A stretch of 64,000 nt of DNA, from positions 1 through 64,000 of the forward strand of contig DATJIW010000080.1 in the NCBI GenBank assembly GCA_035492775.1, written 5' to 3'. Within the stretch, counting starts at the first letter, position 1. Every line of letters starts with the position of its first letter. A program made the translations under genes and the position numbers. The notes below the pieces were generated by a model. That model was given only the letters and a program-made list of their open reading frames with translations, made no database searches and had not been told where the DNA came from. Source of the stretch: DATJFQ01 sp035492775. Its GTDB lineage: Bacteria > Acidobacteriota > Vicinamibacteria > Vicinamibacterales > 2-12-FULL-66-21. Below, one piece after another: positions 53,205 through 60,840 of the stretch.

Positions 53205-53987
53205 TTACTTCCGGAACTCGATCGTCACAGTGGGGTCCGTGGGCATCTTCACGCCCAGGATGTTCCTCATATCCGCCGGCGTTGTCGCCTTCTGAAGTTT
53301 CGCCCACGCGGCCTCGTCGTTGATCACTTTGTCCATGTCGACCTGGAGGAGCGTGACGCGGTTTCCGTCCACGAACGGTGCGTTCGTCTTCACAATCTGT
53401 CCGTCGACGGCCACCGACACGTCCACGAACATGCCCGCGAACATCGGACGCATCATCGTCAGCATCTGCTGCGTCTGCTCCGGCGTCATGTTACTGCCGG
53501 TTTCCTGACCGAATGCCGCGAGCGGCGGCTTCTGCGCATCCTGGGGAATTCTGATCGTGAGCGTGGACGAGCCGGCACCCTTGGTGAAGTCGAAATCGAA
53601 CGGATCCTTGTGAGATCCTCCTCCCTGCCCCTGCATCGCCTGGGCGTCCTCCATCCGGACCTTCAGCGCCTTGATGTCGTCGAACGCGTACCTCGCGCGA
53701 TACCCCTTCAGGGACGGTGTATCGATCGGCGTCCCGGACACGAACCGGACCCCCATCTTCCCTGCCTGCTCGCGCGCCTTCTGCTCGTTGAAAATGTCGT
53801 CCGGTTTGACGGTCTGCTGGCCGCCGCTGCCCGCCAACGACGCCAGCATTGCCAGCGCCTGCGGGTTCATGCCGATTTCCTCGTCCATCACTCCGCTGCC
53901 ATCGGGCTTCAACGTGATGAGCGTCGAAACGTGCACGCATCCGGTACACGCCAGCATCGTAGCAACCGCGAACAGTATGCGTTTCAT
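53205..53987 (-). CDS. Putative lipoprotein of unknown function
   Basis: 260 aa. Signal peptide with a lipobox ending ACTGC near residue 17. The mature part begins VHVSTLITLKPDGSGVMDEEIGMN, an 'increment' style strand pattern seen in small bacterial lipoproteins, then a linker rich in Gln/Gly (MQGQGGGSH) and a C-terminal domain with DGQIVKTNAPFVDGNRVTLLQVDMD. No named family recognised. AGAGG lies 6-7 bases before the ATG. Convergent with the VKOR-like gene. Confidence 0.8.
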   Translation of the reverse strand: MKRILFAVATMLACTGCVHVSTLITLKPDGSGVMDEEIGMNPQALAMLASLAGSGGQQTVKPDDIFNEQKAREQAGKMGVRFVSGTPIDTPSLKGYRARYAFDDIKALKVRMEDAQAMQGQGGGSHKDPFDFDFTKGAGSSTLTIRIPQDAQKPPLAAFGQETGSNMTPEQTQQMLTMMRPMFAGMFVDVSVAVDGQIVKTNAPFVDGNRVTLLQVDMDKVINDEAAWAKLQKATTPADMRNILGVKMPTDPTVTIEFRK

Positions 53988-54061
53988 GGGCGCCTCTTTG
54001 CGACGGCAGGCCGGAAGGCCTGCGCTGTTTCCCGCGCGCCGATGATAACAGCACCGGCGCC

Positions 54062-54898
54062 TTACAGGTCGGCGAGCCGGCCCTCGTGTGTATACGTGTT
54101 GAAACCGGGTGAGCGGACGAACCCGAGCAGCGTCATGCCGGCCGTTCGCGCGAGATCGACGGCGAGGCTGGTAGGAGCCGACACCGCAGCCACCACCGGA
54201 ATGTCCGCGAGCCAGGCCTTCTGAACAATCTCGAACGACACGCGTCCGCTGACCATCAGGATCGCGTCGTCCACCGACTGCCCTTCCAGCAGCAGGCGGC
54301 CGACGATCTTGTCGACGGCGTTGTGGCGGCCCACGTCTTCGGCGGCGGCCACGAGGTCGCCGGCAAACGAAAACAGCGCAGCCCCGTGGAGGCCGCCGGT
54401 CTCGTCGAATGTCGTCTGCGTTTCGCGAAGACGCTCCGGCAGCGACGCGATCACGGAGGAACGCACGCTCGCGCCGACGGTCATCGGCGAGAGATCCGCG
54501 CTGAGTTCGTCGATGCTCGCGCGTCCGCAGACGCCGCACGAGCTGTTCACGGCCACGCGGCGACGGCGCGCGAGCTGCTCGCGCGCGCGGTCGACGGCCG
54601 TGCCGCGTAGAAACACGTCGACGATGTTGTGGGCTTCGGGACGGCCAGGATGCCGGCAATGCTCGACGGCACCGATGTCCGCGGCGGCGCGGATTACGCG
54701 CTCGGCAAACAGGAACCCGGCTGCAAGCGCCTGATCGTCGCCGGGCGTCCGCATGACGATGGCGAACGACTCGCCATGGAGACGGATGTCGAGCGGCTCC
54801 TCGGCGGCAGCGAAATCGGGGCGGCGTTCGCGGCGCTCCCCTCTGATCCGCAGCACCTCGACGGGCCGCACCGGACTGAGATCATCAGACACCGACAC
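54062..54898 (-). CDS. fdhD: FdhD-type sulfur carrier for formate dehydrogenase
   Basis: 278 aa. FdhD passes sulfur from IscS to the molybdenum cofactor of formate dehydrogenase and is needed for its activity. The catalytic loop is NSSCGVCG. LDIRLHGESFAIVMRTPGDD, ALAAGFLFAERVI, GGLHGAALFSFAGDLVAAAEDVGRHNAVDK and VSGRVSFEIVQKA are family blocks. GTG 54898 begins one base after the upstream stop codon. No formate dehydrogenase gene is in the window. It is probably cotranscribed with the heme-binding gene. Confidence 0.94.
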   Translation of the reverse strand: MSVSDDLSPVRPVEVLRIRGERRERRPDFAAAEEPLDIRLHGESFAIVMRTPGDDQALAAGFLFAERVIRAAADIGAVEHCRHPGRPEAHNIVDVFLRGTAVDRAREQLARRRRVAVNSSCGVCGRASIDELSADLSPMTVGASVRSSVIASLPERLRETQTTFDETGGLHGAALFSFAGDLVAAAEDVGRHNAVDKIVGRLLLEGQSVDDAILMVSGRVSFEIVQKAWLADIPVVAAVSAPTSLAVDLARTAGMTLLGFVRSPGFNTYTHEGRLADL

Positions 54899-54899
54899 G

Positions 54900-55352
54900 T
54901 CACTGGAGAGTATCCCGCATTTTCTCGGCCCACGCGCAGATGGCGCCGATCTCTTCCTGCGAGAGCTTCGCATCGCGGTGGATGAGGAGATACGACGGCA
55001 GCGGCATCCGTCCCCGCTTCGTCAGGTTGCACATCGCCGCCAGATACTTGTCCTGATCGTCGGCATCGTAGCTGCTCCACTCCGAGTAATTGAACGCGTC
55101 GCGTCCGTCATGGACGTGTCCGACGACGCCCCACGACATGGGCGCGATCCCGCTGTACCACGGCCACGACGTCTCGTTCGAATGGCAGTCGCGGCAGGAT
55201 CGCTCGATGATCGAGGAAACCTCCGGCGGCGCGTGCCGCAGCAGCGACGCCGAAGGGGGCGACACAGGGTTGGTCCGGTCGGGGCGCACGAATTGCGCGC
55301 CGGCAAAGGCGGTCACGAACGCGATGGCAGCCCATCGGAGGAGCGGATGCAT
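54900..55352 (-). CDS. Exported heme-binding (c-type cytochrome-like) protein
   Basis: 150 aa. An N-terminal membrane or signal segment (LLRWAAIAFVTAFAGAQF) is followed by the covalent heme motif CRDCH in IERSCRDCHSNETSWPWYSGIAPMSW. This matches the Haem_bd (DUF) family with one heme. Later Met/His residues (CNLTKRGRMPLPSY) may supply the second axial ligand. Probably a periplasmic electron carrier. The ATG at 55352 is preferred over a TTG at 55373. It precedes fdhD by one base, which may tie it to a redox enzyme. Confidence 0.87.
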   Translation of the reverse strand: MHPLLRWAAIAFVTAFAGAQFVRPDRTNPVSPPSASLLRHAPPEVSSIIERSCRDCHSNETSWPWYSGIAPMSWGVVGHVHDGRDAFNYSEWSSYDADDQDKYLAAMCNLTKRGRMPLPSYLLIHRDAKLSQEEIGAICAWAEKMRDTLQ

Positions 55353-55523
55353 ATCTGTTGCGGATGAGAGCAAAGTCGACGCCGGATCTCGCGGCAGATG
55401 GCACGCCGTGATTTTCGCAAAAACCGCCGGATTTCCGGCCGTACGGCGCGTTCACCTCCCTGGCTGCCTTACGCATCGTGTCGTGCCGCAGCGGGAATCG
55501 AAAACGCCGGAGATCCAGCCATT

Positions 55524-55529
55524 TATAAT
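55524..55529 (+). promoter_or_regulatory. -10 element TATAAT of the secreted-protein gene
   Basis: A perfect TATAAT 36 bases before ATG 55566, with GGAGG in the leader. No good -35. The rest of the 213-base gap shows nothing recognisable. Confidence 0.45.
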
Positions 55530-55565
55530 GGCACGGCACAAGGGCTCCCCCTGGAGGATACGTCC

Positions 55566-56549
55566 ATGAACCGCGTCTTTCGTTTTTTCGCCATCATCGT
55601 TCCAGCCGTCGCGCTTGGCGCGGCGCCACTGCTCGCCGACGTGAAAACCCACGACACGGCCTCCGTCAAGTTCGAAGGGTTTCTCGGCCGGATGATGGGT
55701 ATGTTCGGCGGAAAGGCCGCAAAGGAAGGCATCGAGAGCACTGTCGCCGTCAAGGGCAACCGCAAGGCCACCATCAACGACATGACCGGCCGCATCGTCG
55801 ACCTGTCGGAAGAAAAGGTATACGACCTCGACATGCGCAAGAAGACCTACACGGTCACCACGTTCGACGAGCTGCGCCGCCGCATGCGCGAGGCAGAGGA
55901 AAGGGCGGCGAAGGAAAACGAAAAGGAGCAGCCCTCGCAACCCGAGGCCCAGCAGAAGCCCCAGAAGGAATACGAAGTCGACTTCGACGTGAAGGACACC
56001 GGTCAGAAAAAGCAGCTCGCCGGGTACGACACGCATGAAGTGATCGCGACGGTGACCGTGCGCGAAAAAGGCAGGACGCTCGAGGACGGCGGCGGCATCG
56101 TCATGACGAGCAATATGTGGCTGGGCCCCGAGATTCCGCAGCTCAAGGAGCTCACGGACTTCGAGATGCGGTACTGGAAACAGCTACAGGAAGGCGCCGG
56201 AACCGAGACGATCACCCCGGAGCAGATGGCGATGGTGCTGGGCAGCTTCCCCGGGATCAAGCGGGCGATGGAGCGCTTCTCGCAGGAGGGCGACAAGCTC
56301 AAGGGGACGGCGCTCGACACGACCACAACGTTCGAATCGGTGAAGAGCAAGGAGCAGCTCGCGCAGTCCCAGCAGCAGCAGGGCTCCGGCGGCGGCATCA
56401 GCGGCATGCTCGCCAAGAAGATGATCAAGCACGATGAGCCCAAGGCGCGCTCGACGGTGTTCACGACGCACCATGCGTACCTGAGCATCGACAAATCCGT
56501 CGACGCGAGCGATCTCGCGATCCCGCCGGACTTCAAAGAGAAGAAGTAG
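55566..56549 (+). CDS. Exported protein of unknown function
   Basis: 327 aa. Signal peptide MNRVFRFFAIIVPAVALGAAPLLA. The mature domain (DVKTHDTASVKFEGFLGRMMG, YDLDMRKKTYTVTTFDELRRRMREAEER) resembles DUF4412-type proteins that carry a bound-metabolite pocket, but I cannot assign it. A charged, Gln/Glu-rich linker (residues ~105-135, KENEKEQPSQPEAQQKPQ) and a Gln/Gly stretch (QSQQQQGSGGG) break the fold into two parts. GGAGG lies about 8 bases upstream of the ATG. Confidence 0.8.
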   Translation: MNRVFRFFAIIVPAVALGAAPLLADVKTHDTASVKFEGFLGRMMGMFGGKAAKEGIESTVAVKGNRKATINDMTGRIVDLSEEKVYDLDMRKKTYTVTTFDELRRRMREAEERAAKENEKEQPSQPEAQQKPQKEYEVDFDVKDTGQKKQLAGYDTHEVIATVTVREKGRTLEDGGGIVMTSNMWLGPEIPQLKELTDFEMRYWKQLQEGAGTETITPEQMAMVLGSFPGIKRAMERFSQEGDKLKGTALDTTTTFESVKSKEQLAQSQQQQGSGGGISGMLAKKMIKHDEPKARSTVFTTHHAYLSIDKSVDASDLAIPPDFKEKK

Positions 56550-56564
56550 CTGAGAGCGCGTTAC

Positions 56565-56620
56565 AACTCCCAACTCCCAACTCCCAAATTGATCAACTTG
56601 GGAATTGGGAATTGGGAGTT
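56565..56620. repeat. Heptad inverted repeat between convergent genes
   Basis: Three AACTCCC units (56565-56587) face three AATTGGG/AGTTGGG units (56598-56620) across a 10-base loop. The 23-base arms pair at 21 positions. It lies between the secreted-protein gene and the BlaR1-like gene, so it could end both transcripts. Confidence 0.88.
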
Positions 56621-56628
56621 ATGAGACG

Positions 56629-59250
56629 TTAGTTCTTCCTTCTTTCGCTCTTCACGAGCGCCGCCATGGCCTGGCCCTGTTCGTAGGTGCCCAGTCTGCT
56701 GGCGACGTCGATGTAAGCATCCCCGAGATCGCCCGTCAACGCGTGTGTGTTCGCGGCGGCGACGAGCACCTGGGAGCATTCGTACGACGAATTCAGCGAC
56801 TTCGCCGAGTGAAGGGCGGCGAGCAGCGTGTCGTGGCTCACGTCGGTGCGGGAGACGAGCGTCGTCAGCACACGTCCCATTTCGTAGGACGAAGACGTCA
56901 GTCCGTTGACGGCCTTGAAGAACGGGTCGCGCAGGCTCCCTTCGGGCGGCGCCAGCGAGAGCATCTCGATCAGCAGGGTTGCCGCTTCGTAATCGCTGTT
57001 GATCGAACCCGCGGCAGCGAGCGCCGGGCCGATCGCGGTGCGGTCGCCCGTCTTGAGCACTGCCGAGAGCACGCGGTGCCGCTCGTAGTCGCCGTTGAGG
57101 TTCTCCAGCGCCTTGAAGAAGAGCGGGCGCGTCCGATCATCCAGGTGCTGCGTCGCGATCACGTCGAGGAGCACTTCTGATTCATCGTAGTCGGACGTGA
57201 TGGCCGACGTGTGCTCGAGAATTCCCGCGAGCACCGACGAGTTCACCTGCCCTTTCTTCAACATCGTCGAGTAGACACGGTGCAGCTCGTACGACGACTT
57301 GAGGTTCCCTGCGGCCGTGAAGTACGCGGAGCGCGAGGCCTCGTCGGTTGGCATCCGGTCCGCCACCGAGATCAGGAACGTCGCGAGCTCGTAGTCCGAC
57401 TTGAGATCCCGTCCGGCCTGCAGCATCACGTCGCGGTACTGGTCGGGCGTCAGCGACGCCTGCAGGACCAGCTGCTTGAAGTAGATCCCCTTGACGTAGC
57501 TCGAATCGATGCGGCCGATCTCAGCCAGGACGGCCGGCGTGCCGCCGTTCTTCAGGATTCTCGCAACACGCTTGTCGGCGCCGATACCGCTGTTGCGAAC
57601 GAAGCGCGGCAGGACGGTCTTGAGCCACTCGCGCCCTTCGGGGTCGTACGGCCGTTCGACACCGTTGACGTAGTAGCGGCGCTGCAGCTGGCCGCCGCGT
57701 TCGTTGATTTCGACGGTGTGCCGCCCGAGCAGCGCGGCGTCGGAGATTTTCAGATGTCCGCCCGGCGACAGGCTCTTCACGTCAGCATCGTCGTCGGTCA
57801 GCTCGAACGTGCCGTTGTAGTCGATCGCGAGCTTTTCGCCGTTGTTCGACCAGATCCAGTTCCCCGACGACTCGTGCGTGTTGATGGAGACCGTCTGCTC
57901 TCCCGGCTGGGGCGCGGCGGGCGCCGCAGGGGGCTGCGGAGCCGCGGGCGGCGCCGGAGGTGCAGGCGCCCCCTGCGCGGCAGGAGCAGGTTGCGTCGGT
58001 GGCTCCGGCGGCTGCGGCGCCTCGGGCGGCCTTGGCGGTCGCGGAGGCACGGCAGTCGTCTGGCCCACATCCTCTGACGTGACCGACGTGTTCGCCGATC
58101 TCGACGGGGCGGTAGAAGACGGCGCCACCGTCGTGACGGCGGTGGCAGTCGCCGCCGATTGCCGGGCGGCTTCAGCGGCCGTGGCCATCCCGCCGAGCAG
58201 CACGAGCGCGGCAATCCCCGCGAGCCATGCCGGGCCGCGGCCGGCATGCGATGGCGGTGCGCCGACGAGCCGGCGGACGCGATCGAGCAGGGATCCTCCC
58301 GTTGCCGCCAGCGCGAAGCGGGAGGCGCGGAACGCTTCGAGATCTGCCAGGGCGTGCGCGTAACCGACCGGATCGCCGCAGAGGCTCACGGCGAGGTCGT
58401 CGCAGCAGTTCTCGCGCTCGACGCGGATTCGATGAGAAACCCACCACACGGCCGGGTGATAGAAGAGCAGCGTTTCGACCAGCGTCTGCAGCAGGTTGAC
58501 CAGATAGTCGTGGCGGCGGATGTGCGCGAGTTCGTGCGCAAGGATCGCCTCGATCTGAGCCGGCGAGAGACCGCCCAGCGCACTGGCCGGCAGGAGTACG
58601 ACCGGCTTCATCCATCCCACCACCGTCGGCACGTCTACGGCAGTTGATTCCAGCAGGGCGACGACACGGTACAGATGCAGTTTTCTGCCGATCCGATGCG
58701 CCATCTGCTGCCAGGCCTCACGCGCGGGAACGGTTGCGTGCGTCCGCATGCGCTGCACCCACAGCCACCCTGTCAGCAGCCGCATGCTGAGAACGGTCAC
58801 ACCCAGAATCCAGACGACAAAAAGCGCAGCCACGATATCGGCGCGCATTGGAACGAGGACTGACGTCCATGCCGCCGGCGCGAATGCACGCGTCCCGGGG
58901 TACTCCGGCGGCGTGCGGACGTCCAATGCCGGACCGTCGATGGCCGGATTGGCTTGAACGCTGGTTGCAGACGGCGCCGCTCGCATCCTGGCGGCGTCCA
59001 TCGTGGCGGCCGCCGGCGGCTGTCCGGGCGTTTCGGTGCGCCAGCGCTGCACGGCGGTGACGACGGGGAGCGTCAGCATGAGCGCGAGACCGATCGATGC
59101 GACGACATAGCGGACGTCTGCCGCGCTGCGGCGCAGGGCGGCGAGCGCGAGCGCGGTCAGCACGGCGACGAGGGCGCCCTGCCAGACGAAGTGCAGGAGC
59201 GCCCAACCGATCGCCTGCGCGAGCGGATGTTGCAGCAGCGGCTCAAACAT
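56629..59250 (-). CDS. BlaR1-like M56 metallopeptidase with SxYE-repeat C-terminal domain
   Basis: 873 aa. The N-terminal ~330 residues are four membrane helices plus the gluzincin site LAHELAHIRRHD (His239, Glu240, His243) and ERENCCDDLAVS, as in BlaR1/MecR1. Signal reception there leads to cleavage of the BlaI partner. A Pro-rich stretch (PPRPPRPPEAPQPPEPP) follows at ~410-470. The C-terminus has no penicillin-binding domain; it holds a small beta domain and then about nine ~35-residue helical repeats with S-S/D-Y-E at the turn (SDYELATFL, SSYELHRVY, GDYERHRVL, SDYEAATLL, SSYEMGRVL, SSYECSQVL). GAGGAGG precedes the ATG; the gene overlaps blaI by 8 bases. Confidence 0.92.
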   Translation of the reverse strand: MFEPLLQHPLAQAIGWALLHFVWQGALVAVLTALALAALRRSAADVRYVVASIGLALMLTLPVVTAVQRWRTETPGQPPAAATMDAARMRAAPSATSVQANPAIDGPALDVRTPPEYPGTRAFAPAAWTSVLVPMRADIVAALFVVWILGVTVLSMRLLTGWLWVQRMRTHATVPAREAWQQMAHRIGRKLHLYRVVALLESTAVDVPTVVGWMKPVVLLPASALGGLSPAQIEAILAHELAHIRRHDYLVNLLQTLVETLLFYHPAVWWVSHRIRVERENCCDDLAVSLCGDPVGYAHALADLEAFRASRFALAATGGSLLDRVRRLVGAPPSHAGRGPAWLAGIAALVLLGGMATAAEAARQSAATATAVTTVAPSSTAPSRSANTSVTSEDVGQTTAVPPRPPRPPEAPQPPEPPTQPAPAAQGAPAPPAPPAAPQPPAAPAAPQPGEQTVSINTHESSGNWIWSNNGEKLAIDYNGTFELTDDDADVKSLSPGGHLKISDAALLGRHTVEINERGGQLQRRYYVNGVERPYDPEGREWLKTVLPRFVRNSGIGADKRVARILKNGGTPAVLAEIGRIDSSYVKGIYFKQLVLQASLTPDQYRDVMLQAGRDLKSDYELATFLISVADRMPTDEASRSAYFTAAGNLKSSYELHRVYSTMLKKGQVNSSVLAGILEHTSAITSDYDESEVLLDVIATQHLDDRTRPLFFKALENLNGDYERHRVLSAVLKTGDRTAIGPALAAAGSINSDYEAATLLIEMLSLAPPEGSLRDPFFKAVNGLTSSSYEMGRVLTTLVSRTDVSHDTLLAALHSAKSLNSSYECSQVLVAAANTHALTGDLGDAYIDVASRLGTYEQGQAMAALVKSERRKN

Positions 59251-59665
59251 CGCGGTCCTCCTCTCGAAGCTCCGTGCCCGCCGTGTCACGGCGTGCGGAA
59301 TCGAGGATGCTGCGGATTTCGCGGAGTTCATCAGCCGAGGCGTGTCGGCTCGCGAGCGCCTGCAGCACGAGCTTCGCCGCGGATCCGCCGAAGGCTCGAT
59401 CGACGAGGTCCCGGACCAGCTGGCGCTGGGTCTGTTCTTCGCTCAGCCGGGCGTGATACACATGCGTACGATCGCGTTCGTCGCGCTCCACGAGACCCTT
59501 CTCGGTCATGATCTGAAGCAGTTTCAACGCCGTGGTATAGGCGGACGGGCGGTCGCGGCCGAGCACGTCATGCACCTGACGCACGGTGCTGGGGCCGCGG
59601 TCCCAGAGGATGCGGAGGATCGCCAGTTCGGCGTCCGTCGGGCGTGGCAGTGCGGTTCGCGACAT
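59243..59665 (-). CDS. blaI: BlaI/MecI-family transcriptional repressor
   Basis: 140 aa. Winged helix: PTDAELAILRILWDRGPSTVRQVHDVL, then SAYTTALKLLQIMTEKGLVERDERDRTHVY, as in BlaI, with the C-terminal dimerisation region containing the proteolysis site in family members. It should repress its own operon until the BlaR1-like protein triggers cleavage. Upstream there are a full promoter and two palindromic operators. TTGACA and GATACT lie at 17-base spacing and the ATG is 7 bases after the -10, so the mRNA is probably leaderless. Confidence 0.94.
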   Translation of the reverse strand: MSRTALPRPTDAELAILRILWDRGPSTVRQVHDVLGRDRPSAYTTALKLLQIMTEKGLVERDERDRTHVYHARLSEEQTQRQLVRDLVDRAFGGSAAKLVLQALASRHASADELREIRSILDSARRDTAGTELREEDRDV

Positions 59666-59672
59666 GATCGGC

Positions 59673-59701
59673 AGTATCTACGAATGTCTTCGTAGTGTCA
59701 A
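59673..59701 (-). promoter_or_regulatory. Promoter of the blaI-blaR1-like operon
   Basis: On the minus strand TTGACA (59701-59696) and GATACT (59678-59673) are separated by exactly 17 bases and the -10 ends 7 bases before the blaI ATG. This is the best promoter match in the window and predicts a leaderless transcript. Confidence 0.75.
59678..59695. promoter_or_regulatory. BlaI-type operator 1
   Basis: CTACGAA-N4-TTCGTAG, a perfect 7+7 inverted repeat filling the spacer between the -35 and -10 of the blaI promoter. Confidence 0.8.
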
Positions 59702-59714
59702 CGAAGATCTTCGT
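59701..59714. promoter_or_regulatory. BlaI-type operator 2
   Basis: ACGAAGATCTTCGT, a perfect 14-base palindrome adjoining the -35. Its centre is 21 bases from operator 1, two helical turns, so two dimers could bind side by side. GATAAT at 59729-59734, a possible -10 for the cyclophilin gene, is close enough for shared control. Confidence 0.78.
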
Positions 59715-59755
59715 AATAGACGGAATGGGATAATCGGCGGTTCAAGGGGGTTGCA

Positions 59756-60277
59756 TTGACGTCTGGTACATACGCCAAGTTCGATACGACCGAAGGGTCG
59801 TTCACGATTCGGCTGTTCGACAAGGAAGCGCCGAACACCGTCGACAATTTCGTGGGGCTCGCCGAAGGCACCAAGGAGTGGCGCGATCCGGCCACCGGCG
59901 AACGCAAGAAGGAGCCGTTCTACGACGGCGTCATCTTCCACCGGGTCATCAACGGCTTCATGATTCAGGGCGGCGACCGTCTCGGCCAGGGCACCGGCGG
60001 CCCCGGCTACAAGTTCGCGGACGAGTTCCACCCCGCGCTGCGGCACAACAAGGCGGGGATCCTCTCGATGGCCAACGCCGGACCCAACTCCAACGGCAGC
60101 CAGTTCTTCATCACGCTCGGTCCCACCCCGCATCTCGACAACCGGCACTCGGTGTTCGGCGAGGTCGTGGAGGGCATGGACGTCGTGCGGCAGATTGGCG
60201 CGGTGCCGACCGGACGCCAGGACCGCCCCGTCAATTCGGTGATCATCAAGAAGCTGACGATCGAACGGATTCCGTAA
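59756..60277 (+). CDS. Cyclophilin-type peptidyl-prolyl cis-trans isomerase (TTG start)
   Basis: 173 aa with no signal peptide, so cytoplasmic. It speeds isomerisation of Xaa-Pro bonds. Active-site blocks: FHRVINGFMIQGGD, GSQFFITLGPTPHLDNRHSVFGEV and the NTVDNFVGLAEG region. The start is TTG 59756, preceded by AAGGGGG about 6 bases upstream. Divergent from blaI, with the double operator between them. Its stop overlaps the start of the ECF sigma gene (TAATG), placing it at the head of a signalling run. Confidence 0.95.
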   Translation: MTSGTYAKFDTTEGSFTIRLFDKEAPNTVDNFVGLAEGTKEWRDPATGERKKEPFYDGVIFHRVINGFMIQGGDRLGQGTGGPGYKFADEFHPALRHNKAGILSMANAGPNSNGSQFFITLGPTPHLDNRHSVFGEVVEGMDVVRQIGAVPTGRQDRPVNSVIIKKLTIERIP

Positions 60278-60840
60278 TGGAAGGCGCGCAGGCGTTCGAC
60301 GGGCTCGTCGAGCGCGCCAGCCGTGGCGATCGGCCGGCGCTCGAAGCGCTGATGCCGATCGTGTACGGCGAGCTCCGCCGACTGGCGGCGCACTACCTGC
60401 GGGGCGAGCGGCCCGGACAGACCTTGCAGCCGACGGCGCTCGTCCACGAAGCCTACCTGCGGCTGCTGAAGGACCGCCCGGATCGATGGCAGAACCGGGC
60501 GCACTTCTCCGCCATCGCGGCGCACGTGATGCGGCAGATTCTCATCGAGCGGGCGCGCGCGCGCGACGCCCTCAAACGCGGCGGCGGCCAGCCGCGCATC
60601 ACGTTCGACGAGCAGCTGCCCGCGCGGGTGGATGCGCCTGCGGTCGATGTCCTTGCCATCGACGCAGCGCTGGAGCGACTGGCCGCTCTCGATGCCGATC
60701 AGGCCCGCATCGTCGAGCTGCGCTACTTCGGCGGCCTCTCCATCGAGGAGACTGCGGAAGCCATGCACCTCTCGCCTGCGACAATCAAGCGGTACTGGGC
60801 GCTCGCCCGTGCGTGGCTCGCGAGGGAATTGCGCGTGTGA
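60277..60840 (+). CDS. ECF sigma factor of the acidobacterial/planctomycete (TIGR02999-like) type
   Basis: 187 aa. Region 2: ALMPIVYGELRRLAAHYLRGERPGQTLQPTALVHEAYLRLL, with the typical LQPTALVHE signature of this group. Region 4: LDADQARIVELRYFGGLSIEETAEAMHLSPATIKRYW. It should direct RNA polymerase to a small regulon. Instead of an anti-sigma factor, the next gene is a transmembrane Ser/Thr kinase that starts by GTGA overlap, a common arrangement in this group, in which kinase signalling is thought to control the sigma factor. Confidence 0.93.
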   Translation: MEGAQAFDGLVERASRGDRPALEALMPIVYGELRRLAAHYLRGERPGQTLQPTALVHEAYLRLLKDRPDRWQNRAHFSAIAAHVMRQILIERARARDALKRGGGQPRITFDEQLPARVDAPAVDVLAIDAALERLAALDADQARIVELRYFGGLSIEETAEAMHLSPATIKRYWALARAWLARELRV

